NCBI RefSeq assembly: GCF_008704795.1
Contig: NZ_CP023690.1
Span: forward strand, 8,876,501-8,940,500
Length of the DNA: 64,000 nt
Reading direction: 5' to 3'
From: Streptomyces spectabilis
GTDB lineage: Bacteria > Actinomycetota > Actinomycetes > Streptomycetales > Streptomycetaceae
Of the stretch, positions 57,500-64,000 are shown piece by piece. The notes under the pieces are model-generated. The model was not told where the DNA came from, did not search any database, and saw only the letters and a list, made by a program, of their open reading frames with translations. The first letter of the stretch is position 1. Each line of letters opens with the position of its first letter. The position numbers and the translations under genes are program-made.

Positions 57500-58858
57500 T
57501 CACGCCCCGGTGGCGTACCGCTGGAGGAACAGGGCCTCGGCGACCGACATGCGCTCCAGCTCGTCGGGCGACACGCTCTCGTTCACGGCGTGGATCTGCG
57601 CCTCCGGCTCGCTCAGGCCGATGAGGAGGATCTCCGCGTCGGGGTAGAGGGCGCCCAGCGTGTTGCACAGCGGGATCGAGCCGCCCATGCCGGAGGCCTG
57701 CATCTCCTGGCCGTCGTACGCCTCGCGCAGGGCGGCCGCCATGGCCTCGTACGCCGGGCTGGTGACGTCCGCGCGGAAGGCCTGGCCCTGGCCGACCTGC
57801 TCCGTGCGCACCCGGGCGCCCCACGGCGTGTGCGCCTCCAGGTGGGCGCGCAGCAGCTTCGTCGCCTCCGCCGCGTCCACGCCCGGCGGCACCCGCAGGC
57901 TGATCAGCGCCCGCGCGCCCGCGTGCACGGACGGGGTCGCGCCGACGACGGGCGGGCAGTCGATGCCGAGCACGGTGACGGCAGGGCGCGCCCAGATGCG
58001 GTCGGCGACCGTGCCCTCGCCGATGAGGCCGACCCCGTCGAGGACCTTCGCGTCCCTGCGGAAGTCGTCCTCCGTGTATTGCAGGCCCTCCCAGACGCCG
58101 CCGTTGTCGAGGCCGTCGACGGTCGTCGAGCCGTCCTCGGCGCGCAGCGAGTCGAGAACGCGCACCAGGGCCGCGAGCGCGTCCGGGGCGGCGCCGCCGA
58201 ACTGCCCGGAGTGGAGGTTGCCTTCGAGCGTGTCGATCTCCACGCGCACGAGGGTCATGCCGCGCAGGGTCGCGGTGACCGTCGGCAGCCCCGCGCGGAA
58301 GTTGCCCGCGTCGCCGATGACGATGGTGTCGGCGCGCAGCAGGTCGGGGTGGGCCTCGGCGTACCGCTCCAGGCCGCCGGTGCCCTGCTCCTCCGAGCCC
58401 TCCGCGATGAACTTCACGTGCACCGGGATGCCGCCGTTGGCCTTCAGGGCGCGCAGCGCGAGCAGGTGCATGACCACGCCGCCCTTGCAGTCGGCGCTAC
58501 CGCGGCCGTACCAGCGGCCGTCGCGCTCGGTCAGCTCGAAGGGGGGCGTGGCCCAGCCGGACTCGTCGAGCGGGGGCTGCACGTCGTAGTGCGCGTACAG
58601 GAGCACCGTGGGGGCGCCCTCGGGGCCCGGCAGGAAGCCGTACACCGACTGCGTGCCGTCCGGGGTGTCCAGGAGCGCGATGTCCTCGAAGCCCTCGGCG
58701 CGCAGGGCGTCGGCCACCCAGTTCGCGGCGGCCTCGCTCTCGCTCCGCGGATACTGCTCGAAGTCCGCCACCGACTTGAAGGCCACCAGCTCGGTGAGCT
58801 CCGCCTTCGCCCGCGGCATGAGCGAAGCGACGGTCTCGGCGATCGGATTCGACGGCAT
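57500..58858 (-). CDS. M20-family metallodipeptidase
   Basis: 452 residues, cytoplasmic. Metal ligands: VLLYAHYDVQPP, YGRGSADCKGG, the catalytic Glu pair in FIAEGSEEQGTGG, and IVIGDAGN; the dimerisation domain contains TLEGNLHSGQFGG. It should cleave dipeptides or related amides. ATG at complement 58856-58858 has GAGGAG seven bases upstream. Confidence 0.92.
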   Translation of the reverse strand: MPSNPIAETVASLMPRAKAELTELVAFKSVADFEQYPRSESEAAANWVADALRAEGFEDIALLDTPDGTQSVYGFLPGPEGAPTVLLYAHYDVQPPLDESGWATPPFELTERDGRWYGRGSADCKGGVVMHLLALRALKANGGIPVHVKFIAEGSEEQGTGGLERYAEAHPDLLRADTIVIGDAGNFRAGLPTVTATLRGMTLVRVEIDTLEGNLHSGQFGGAAPDALAALVRVLDSLRAEDGSTTVDGLDNGGVWEGLQYTEDDFRRDAKVLDGVGLIGEGTVADRIWARPAVTVLGIDCPPVVGATPSVHAGARALISLRVPPGVDAAEATKLLRAHLEAHTPWGARVRTEQVGQGQAFRADVTSPAYEAMAAALREAYDGQEMQASGMGGSIPLCNTLGALYPDAEILLIGLSEPEAQIHAVNESVSPDELERMSVAEALFLQRYATGA

Positions 58859-59080
58859 GGGCACGCTCCTCGTAGGTGCGACGTTGTCCCTGTGGGACGG
58901 GTGAAACGGTTCACTGTGGTTGTGCGTGGAAGCCGCGCGCGCGGCCGGTGGGCCACGGTGCGTGCGGTGTGCACGTTGCTGATCCTCCCACAGGAGGGTC
59001 GTACGGGCGTGCGCCGTAGGATGCCTCCCAGAGAGCAAGGACAGCGCGGCCAAGACGTGGATCGGGAGCGGAAGACCAAC

Positions 59081-60283
59081 GTGAGCAGCGAGAAGTCAGC
59101 GGACGACGCGCGGCAGGTGTGGGACGTCGTCGTGGTCGGCGCGGGCCCCGCGGGAGCCTCCGCGGCCTATGCGGCGGCCGTCGCGGGACGCAGCGTCCTG
59201 GTCCTGGAGAAGGCCGAACTGCCGCGGTACAAGACCTGCGGCGGCGGCATCATCGGCCCCTCGCGGGACGCGCTGCCCCCGGGCTTCGAGCTGCCCCTGC
59301 GGGACCGGGTGCACGCGGTCACGTTCACCCTGGACGGCAAGTTCTCCCGCACCCGCCGCTCGCGGAAGACGCTCTTCGGGCTCATCAACCGGCCGGAGTT
59401 CGACCAGCAGCTCGTGGAGTACGCCCAGAAGGCGGGCGCCGAGGTGCGCACCGGCGTCACCGTGGCGCGCGTGGAGCAGCACGGCCCGGCGGTGCCCGAC
59501 CGGCGCACGGTCGCCGTCGTCCTCCAGGGCGGCGAGACGGTCCTGGCGCGCGCGGTCGTGGGCGCCGACGGCAGCGCGAGCCGCATAGGAGCACACGTCG
59601 GGGTGAAGCTGGACCAGGTGGACCTCGGCCTGGAGGCGGAGATCCCCGTGCCCGCGACGGTCGCCGAGGACTGGGCGGGCCGGGTGCTCATCGACTGGGG
59701 CCCGATGCCGGGCAGTTACGGCTGGGTGTTCCCCAAGGGCGACACGCTGACCGTCGGTGTGATCTCCAAGCGCGGTGAAGGCGCGGCCACGAAGCGGTAT
59801 TTGGAGGACTTCGTCGCCCGGCTCGGCCTCGCGGGCTTCGAGCCGAGCATCTCCTCCGGCCACCTCACCCGCTGTCGCAGCGACGACTCGCCGCTGTCCC
59901 GCGGCCGGGTCCTGGTGTGCGGCGACGCGGCGGGCCTCCTTGAGCCGTGGACCCGCGAGGGCATCTCCTTCGCGCTGCGCTCGGGCCGCCTCGCGGGGGA
60001 GTGGGCGGTGCGTATCGCGGAGGCGGGCGACGCGGTGGACGCCCGCCGCCAGGCGCTGAACTACGCGTTCGCCGTCAAGGCGGGCCTCGGCGTGGAGATG
60101 GGTGTCGGGCGGCGCATGCTGACCCTCTTCGAGCGGCGCCCCGGCCTGCTGCACACGGCGATCACGACCTTCCGCCCGGCGTGGAACGCGTTCGCGAAGA
60201 TCACCCGTGGCTCGACCACGCTGGCCGAGATCGTGCGCACGCACCCGATGGCGGGTCGCGTGCTCAGCAGGCTCGACCGGTAG
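59081..60283 (+). CDS. Geranylgeranyl-reductase-family FAD-dependent oxidoreductase
   Basis: 400 residues. FAD loop VWDVVVVGAGPAGASAAYAAAVAGRSVLVLEKAELPRYKTCGGG at the N-terminus (with the PRYKxCGG family motif), a second GD segment VLVCGDAAGLLEPWTREGISFALRSGRLA, and a C-terminal helical tail. Members saturate isoprenoid chains, such as menaquinone or polar-lipid tails. A TAGGAT -10 box (59017-59022) lies upstream. GTG 59081 has GGAGCGGAAG upstream; GTG 59056 is an alternative. Confidence 0.9.
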   Translation: MSSEKSADDARQVWDVVVVGAGPAGASAAYAAAVAGRSVLVLEKAELPRYKTCGGGIIGPSRDALPPGFELPLRDRVHAVTFTLDGKFSRTRRSRKTLFGLINRPEFDQQLVEYAQKAGAEVRTGVTVARVEQHGPAVPDRRTVAVVLQGGETVLARAVVGADGSASRIGAHVGVKLDQVDLGLEAEIPVPATVAEDWAGRVLIDWGPMPGSYGWVFPKGDTLTVGVISKRGEGAATKRYLEDFVARLGLAGFEPSISSGHLTRCRSDDSPLSRGRVLVCGDAAGLLEPWTREGISFALRSGRLAGEWAVRIAEAGDAVDARRQALNYAFAVKAGLGVEMGVGRRMLTLFERRPGLLHTAITTFRPAWNAFAKITRGSTTLAEIVRTHPMAGRVLSRLDR

Positions 60284-60287
60284 GGGC

Positions 60288-60321
60288 GCCGTGGGGGCGG
60301 GCGGCCGCCCGCCCCCACGGC
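60288..60321. terminator. Perfect 34-base palindromic terminator
   Basis: GCCGTGGGGGCGGGCGG (60288-60304) is followed at once by its exact complement (60305-60321), so the 34 bases are a perfect palindrome with no spacer. It begins five bases after the stop of the flavoprotein gene and is the strongest stem in the window. Confidence 0.85.
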
Positions 60322-60461
60322 CTCGCGCCCCCAGCGGTGCGCCCGTCCCGCACGCCTCCTGGGAGGAAACGCGCGGAGCTACTGAGTTCGGTGATCCGCC
60401 TGTGAAGAATGAGAAGTCGTCTAGCGTTTCGCATGAAGGTTTCTCCAACTCGCCAGGGGCA

Positions 60462-60467
60462 TAGGCT
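60462..60467 (+). promoter_or_regulatory. -10 box before the orphan receiver gene
   Basis: TAGGCT (60462-60467) with a weak GTTTCT at 17 bases. A transcript starting about seven bases later would have a short leader with the GAGGGGG ribosome site. Confidence 0.4.
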
Positions 60468-60495
60468 GGTTAGCTCGGATGAGGGGGCTCGACAC

Positions 60496-61077
60496 ATGCC
60501 GTCGCACTCGAAGGTCCTCGTCGTGGACGACCACGAGGATTACCTCTTCGCGCTCGAAAGCGCGCTGGCTCCGCTCGGCTACGAGACGACGTGCGCGACC
60601 AACGGGGACGACGCCCTCAAGGAGATACTCCGTGGTCACATCGCCGTAGCCCTGCTCGACGTGCGCATGCCCGGCGTCGACGGACTGGACGTGGTGCGTT
60701 ACGTACGGGGCGTGGAGCAGACGCAGCTCCTGCCGATCATCCTGCTGACCGGCTTCGACGTGAGCCAGGAGCTGTCGGCGACGGCACTGAGGCTGGGCGT
60801 GGCCGACATCGTCGTGAAGCCCGTCGACCCCTGGACGCTGCGCACCAAGGTGCGCTATCTCTACGACACGTACCAGCGGCTGCGCGCGCTCCAGACGGAG
60901 GTCGAGGGCTATCGGGCCCGGGGCTTCGACGGTGTGCGCCCCGCCGCGGGCGGGCCGTCCCGACGGGGCGTGCCCAAGGCGGCGGCCGAGCCCCCCGCCC
61001 CGCCGGACGGCGTGCAGGTCCGGGTGCCCTCCCAGCCCAAGGGGACGGTGCGCCGCAGACCGCTGCCCAAGGACTGA
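60496..61077 (+). CDS. Orphan single-receiver response regulator
   Basis: 193 residues. Receiver domain at 1-125: KVLVVDDHEDYLFALESAL, phospho-Asp in VALLDVRMPGVDG, and IVVKPVDPWTLRTKV. The remaining 70 residues are a helical segment (YDTYQRLRALQTEVEGYRA) and a Pro/Arg-rich tail, with no DNA-binding or enzyme domain. It probably passes a signal by protein contact. ATG 60496; GAGGGGG lies about 11 bases upstream. No kinase lies immediately beside it: the next gene pair starts 95 bases later. Confidence 0.88.
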   Translation: MPSHSKVLVVDDHEDYLFALESALAPLGYETTCATNGDDALKEILRGHIAVALLDVRMPGVDGLDVVRYVRGVEQTQLLPIILLTGFDVSQELSATALRLGVADIVVKPVDPWTLRTKVRYLYDTYQRLRALQTEVEGYRARGFDGVRPAAGGPSRRGVPKAAAEPPAPPDGVQVRVPSQPKGTVRRRPLPKD

Positions 61078-61158
61078 CCGCCGTGCGCGGGCGGCTACTC
61101 CCCAGGGAGTACGCCTGATCGCCACGCCTGGCGGACGCCCGGCGCCCCGGCCGCCGTC

Positions 61159-61164
61159 TAGCGT
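61159..61164 (+). promoter_or_regulatory. -10 box placing transcription start at the kinase ATG
   Basis: TAGCGT (61159-61164) lies seven bases before ATG 61172, and there is no ribosome site between them, which suggests a leaderless message. No convincing -35 is seen. Confidence 0.35.
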
Positions 61165-61171
61165 GGCCGTC

Positions 61172-62449
61172 ATGGACGAACAGCGCGGACGGGGGTGCGG
61201 TGGTCCGCCCCGGAGTGGACCACCGAGGGGGCGGCCGGGGCCGCCGTGGTGGCGGTTCCCGGGCGTCGACGACACCGCCCCGGCCGAGCGCCGCCTGCCC
61301 TGGCTGACGACCCTGCTCCTCACGGTGTTCATCCAGGTCGGCACGGGCTTCGCGGCGCACGGCCAGCCCGGGCGCGCGGAGGTCGACGGCCTCGCGCGGG
61401 CGCTGCTCCTGGTCGCGTCCGGCTCCCTGCTGCTGCGCCACCGCCACCCCGTGGCCGTGGCCTACGTCACCGCCGGGACCACCGTGGTCTATCTCGGCGC
61501 GGGATATCCGTACGGGCCCGTGTTCCTCACGGTCGCGGTCGGCTGCTTCGCGGCGGTCGTCGCGGGGCACCGGCGGGCGGCGTGGGGCGCCGTCGGGGTG
61601 TGGTGGGCCGGGCAGATCCTGATCACGCAGGTGCTGTACCGGTGGCTGCCGCCGGAGGGGGACGGCGCGCGCGGCTGGGGCGAGGAACTGGCCGTCGCCG
61701 TCTGGGTGGTGGCGACCGTCGCGGTCTCGGAGCTGGCCCGCACCCGCCGCGAGCAGTGGGCCAAGGAGCGCGCCGAACGCGCGCTCGCGGCCCGGCGGCG
61801 CGCCGACGAGGAGCGGCTGCGGATGGCCCGCGAACTGCACGACGTCCTCGCCCACAGCATCTCCGTCATCAATGTGCAGGCCGGTGTGGGCCTCGCCCTG
61901 CTCGACTCCGACCCCGAGCAGGCCAGGACCGCCCTGACCACCATCAAGGCCGCCAGCAAGGAAGCGCTCGGCGAGGTCCGTCAGGTCCTCGACACCCTGC
62001 GGGCGCCCGGAGCCGCGCCGCGCGCCCCGGCCCCGGGCCTGGACCGGCTCCCCGAACTCGTCGAGCAGGCCGGGAGCACCGGTCTGACGGTGACCGTCAC
62101 CACGGAGGGCCGCGGCGGCCCGCTGCCGCCCGGCGCGGACCTGGCCGCCTTCCGCATCGTCCAGGAGGCGCTCACCAACGTCGTACGCCACTCCGGCTCG
62201 CGGCGGGCGCGCGTCCTGGTGCGGTACGCACCCGGCTCCGTGACCCTGCGCGTCGACGACGACGGGCCCGCCACCGGAGCGGACGCGGGCGGCAGCGGCA
62301 ACGGCCTCGCCGGAATGCGGGAGCGCGCCGCCGCGCTCAAGGGCACCATTGAGGCGGGCCCGCGCCCCGACGGCGGCTTCCGCGTGACGGCGGTGCTGCC
62401 CACCACCGGTGCCGCGCGGCCCGGCCGGGACCGGCATGACGACCAGTGA
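61172..62449 (+). CDS. Sensor histidine kinase (HisKA_3)
   Basis: 425 residues. A Gly/Pro/Arg-rich cytoplasmic start, four to five membrane segments (about 45-190), then the phosphoacceptor box MARELHDVLAHSISVINVQAGVG and an ATPase domain with EALTNVVRHSGSRRA, VDDDGPATG and GNGLAGMRERAAALKG. The domain order matches DesK/NarX-like kinases. It is followed by its response regulator with overlapping coding ends. ATG 61172; GTG 61163 is an alternative. Confidence 0.92.
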   Translation: MDEQRGRGCGGPPRSGPPRGRPGPPWWRFPGVDDTAPAERRLPWLTTLLLTVFIQVGTGFAAHGQPGRAEVDGLARALLLVASGSLLLRHRHPVAVAYVTAGTTVVYLGAGYPYGPVFLTVAVGCFAAVVAGHRRAAWGAVGVWWAGQILITQVLYRWLPPEGDGARGWGEELAVAVWVVATVAVSELARTRREQWAKERAERALAARRRADEERLRMARELHDVLAHSISVINVQAGVGLALLDSDPEQARTALTTIKAASKEALGEVRQVLDTLRAPGAAPRAPAPGLDRLPELVEQAGSTGLTVTVTTEGRGGPLPPGADLAAFRIVQEALTNVVRHSGSRRARVLVRYAPGSVTLRVDDDGPATGADAGGSGNGLAGMRERAAALKGTIEAGPRPDGGFRVTAVLPTTGAARPGRDRHDDQ

Positions 62450-62472
62450 GCACCACTCTCCAGGAGGCCCCC

Positions 62473-63138
62473 GTGATCCGCGTACTGCTCGCCGACGACC
62501 AGTCGTTGGTCCGCGCGGGGTTCAAGGCACTGCTCGACGCCCAGGCGGACATCGAGGTGGCGGGCGAGGCCGCGGACGGGGACGAGGCGGTGCGCAAGGT
62601 GCGGGAGCTGCGGCCCGACGTCGTCCTGATGGACATCCGCATGCCGCTGCTCGACGGTTTGGAGGCCACCCGCAGGATCACCGGCGAACCGGACCTCGAC
62701 GGCGTACGCGTGGTCATGCTCACCACGTTCGAGCTCGACGAGTACGTCTTCGAGGCGATCCGCTCCGGCGCCTCGGGCTTCCTGGTGAAGGACACCGAGC
62801 CCGACGAACTGCTGCGCGCGGTGCGGGCGGTGGTCGCCGGTGACGCGCTGCTCTCGCCCGGGGTGACGCGCCGCCTCATCGGGGAGTTCGCCGCGCGCTC
62901 CAAGGAACCGGCTGCCGCCGGGGCGCTCGCCGGCCTCACCGAGCGGGAGCGGGAGGTGATGGCCCTCGTCGGCATCGGCCTGTCGAACGAGGAGATCGCG
63001 CGCCGCCTGGTCGTCAGCCCGCTCACCGCCAAGACGCATGTGAGCCGCACGATGGTGAAACTGGGCGCCCGTGACCGCGCCCAACTGGTCGTCCTGGCCT
63101 ATGAGTCGGGCCTGGTCCGCCCCGGCTGGCTGGGCTGA
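62473..63138 (+). CDS. NarL-family response regulator (partner of 61172-62449)
   Basis: 221 residues. Receiver VIRVLLADDQSLVRAGFKALLD with phospho-Asp in VVLMDIRMPLLDG and Lys in SGFLVKDTEP; HTH LTEREREVMALVGIGLSNEEIARRLVVSPLTAKTHVSRTMVKL. GTG 62473 is preferred because AGGAGG lies five bases upstream and the family usually starts here; a GTG at 62446 that overlaps the kinase stop is in frame but has no ribosome site. The last 40 bases overlap the convergent membrane-protein gene. Confidence 0.93.
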   Translation: MIRVLLADDQSLVRAGFKALLDAQADIEVAGEAADGDEAVRKVRELRPDVVLMDIRMPLLDGLEATRRITGEPDLDGVRVVMLTTFELDEYVFEAIRSGASGFLVKDTEPDELLRAVRAVVAGDALLSPGVTRRLIGEFAARSKEPAAAGALAGLTEREREVMALVGIGLSNEEIARRLVVSPLTAKTHVSRTMVKLGARDRAQLVVLAYESGLVRPGWLG

Positions 63139-63437
63139 GCGGGCAGCCCCGGAAGGGCCGCGCGGCGCGCCCGCCACCGCCGGGTGAAGCGCCACAGGAC
63201 GGTGACGAGACGTGCGACGAAGACGGTGGCGGCGAGCGCGCCGCCCACGGCCGTGAGCGTCGTCGCGACGCCGCCCGAGAGGTCGAAGACGAGGATGGGC
63301 CCGCCCGCCACGGCCATGAAGACGAGGGCGGCGGCCGCCACCGCGCTCACGAGCGCGTACCCGATCTCGACCGTGATCGCGTCCCGCTCGGCCTGGCTCC
63401 GTCGGCCTTGTCCGACCGTGCCCCCCATGTCATCCAT
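63099..63437 (-). CDS. Small membrane protein (DUF6332-like)
   Basis: 112 residues. A hydrophilic start with RRSQAERDAITVEIGYAL, two membrane helices (ALVSAVAAAALVFMAVAGGPIL and TTLTAVGGALAATVFVARLVTVLW) and a basic tail. I recall the AERDAVTVEIGYAL segment from Streptomyces DUF6332 proteins. Function unknown. ATG at complement 63435-63437; 63426-63428 also fits. Its 3' end lies antisense to the end of the response regulator gene. Confidence 0.7.
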   Translation of the reverse strand: MDDMGGTVGQGRRSQAERDAITVEIGYALVSAVAAAALVFMAVAGGPILVFDLSGGVATTLTAVGGALAATVFVARLVTVLWRFTRRWRARRAALPGLPAQPSQPGRTRPDS

Positions 63438-63458
63438 AGGGGGAGTGTCACAGGCCGG

Positions 63459-63492
63459 GGGCCCGGCGGGCAAGAAACGGCCCGCCGGGCCC
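63459..63492 (-). terminator. Terminator after the MFS gene
   Basis: GGGCCCGGCGGGC (63459-63471) and GCCCGCCGGGCCC (63480-63492) form a perfect 13-bp stem with an eight-base A-rich loop, 32 bases beyond the stop of the MFS gene on the minus strand. Confidence 0.8.
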
Positions 63493-63523
63493 AGAGGTCG
63501 GCTGTGCTCTGCTCCTCGCGCGG

Positions 63524-64000
63524 TCAGTCGCCCACGGTGACCCGCTCGCGCGGGGAGTCCGTCCGCGGCTGCGACGAGGCGACCGTGATGCTCCGCTGTC
63601 GGCGCCGGGCGCGCAGGCCGGTGAGGTTGATGAGCAGACCGGCGACGGCGAAGGCCGTCACCAGGACCAGACCGGGGCGGTAGCTGTCCAGGACGGCTGC
63701 GGGCGAGGCGCCGGTCTCGGGCGAGCCCTCGCCGGAGGCCGTGATGACCGCGGTGGTGATGGCGAGGATGACCGCGCCGCCCACCTGGATCGAGGTGTTG
63801 AGCAGGCCGGAGACCATGCCCTGCTCGTGGTCGGCCACGCCGTTGGTGGCCTGGATGTTGAGCGAGGGGAAGACCAGGGCGCAGGCGATGCCGAGCAGCA
63901 CCATCGACGGCAGGATGACCGCGACGTACGTCGGCGTCAGGTCGATGCGCAGGAACAGCGCGTACGACGCCACGAGCAGCGCGAAGCCGGTCACGATGAC
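63524..64000 (-). CDS. MFS transporter, C-terminal part (cut by window edge)
   Basis: The last 158 residues of a membrane transporter whose start lies beyond the right edge. Four membrane segments are visible (GFALLVASYALFL, VAVILPSMVLLGIACALVFPS, IQVGGAVILAITTAVITA, GLVLVTAFAVAGLLINL). The conserved GVADHEQGMVSGLLNTSIQVGGAV loop is typical of DHA2-type drug exporters with 14 segments. The tail is basic and Ser/Arg-rich. Confidence 0.85.
   Translation of the reverse strand, partial: VIVTGFALLVASYALFLRIDLTPTYVAVILPSMVLLGIACALVFPSLNIQATNGVADHEQGMVSGLLNTSIQVGGAVILAITTAVITASGEGSPETGASPAAVLDSYRPGLVLVTAFAVAGLLINLTGLRARRRQRSITVASSQPRTDSPRERVTVGD

Noticed and set aside
57446..59080. An upstream extension of the geranylgeranyl-reductase-like frame by about 545 codons
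   Set aside because: The extension is antisense to the M20 peptidase gene and has shadow composition; the FAD domain starts just after 59081.
1..64000. CRISPR arrays, tRNA or rRNA genes, insertion sequences, attachment sites
   Set aside because: No regularly spaced long repeats, cloverleaf-like sequences, rRNA segments, transposase genes or target duplications were seen.

Overview
The window is about 72% GC by eye, with GTG starts, very short intergenic gaps and families typical of the genus, so it looks like chromosomal DNA of a Streptomyces. I see no rRNA, tRNA, CRISPR array, insertion sequence, prophage or secondary-metabolite cluster. About 66 protein genes are supported; two are cut by the window edges (an ATPase regulator at the left, an MFS transporter at the right).

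Layout. 1-13.6 kb: ATP-binding regulator fragment, a small protein, an APH-like kinase, a secreted beta-propeller/amidohydrolase fusion, an L,D-transpeptidase, an Old Yellow Enzyme divergent from its HTH regulator, an FprA-like ferredoxin reductase, a DUF305 lipoprotein divergent from a secreted LVIVD protein, and a TetR regulator. 13.8-22.4 kb: DUF2630 protein, HAD hydrolase, PAP2 phosphatase, M56 peptidase, DUF5134 membrane protein, a FUSC transporter with a MarR regulator, VOC and GNAT proteins, a glycerophosphodiesterase and a lysophospholipid acyltransferase. 23-30.2 kb: an operon of a DUF6421-like protein, an SDR and a threonine aldolase, followed by a transglutaminase-like protein on its own promoter, then a secreted GH95-like glycosidase and a B3/4-domain protein. 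30.2-34.4 kb: second acyltransferase, thioredoxin-like protein, a 26-residue leader peptide ahead of a flavin reductase, then etfB-etfA.

34.4-45 kb: secreted EEP hydrolase, a DUF6986-like aldolase under a clear promoter plus TTCCG-N5-CGGAA operator, and a carbohydrate locus: LacI regulator, ROK sugar kinase with a GACAACGTTGTC operator, secreted GH27 alpha-galactosidase, and a three-gene CUT1 ABC importer without its own ATPase. 45-55 kb: an unknown coiled-coil protein, VOC protein, imine-reductase-like oxidoreductase divergent from a MerR regulator across a perfect 20-bp palindrome, a 25-residue basic protein matching actinobacterial ribosomal protein bL37, a STAS protein, a P-loop/Nudix fusion, an HTH regulator, an I36-type inhibitor coupled to a lipoprotein, an MBL hydrolase and a secreted esterase. 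55.5-64 kb: two sensor-kinase/NarL-regulator pairs, an M20 peptidase, a geranylgeranyl-reductase-like flavoprotein, an orphan receiver protein, a small membrane protein and the MFS fragment.

The least described content is small or regulatory: the bL37-like gene, the leader peptide, several operators over divergent promoters, putative leaderless genes, short tandem repeats at gene ends, and the DUF6421-led operon. Family and DUF names come from recognition of sequence, not from a search.
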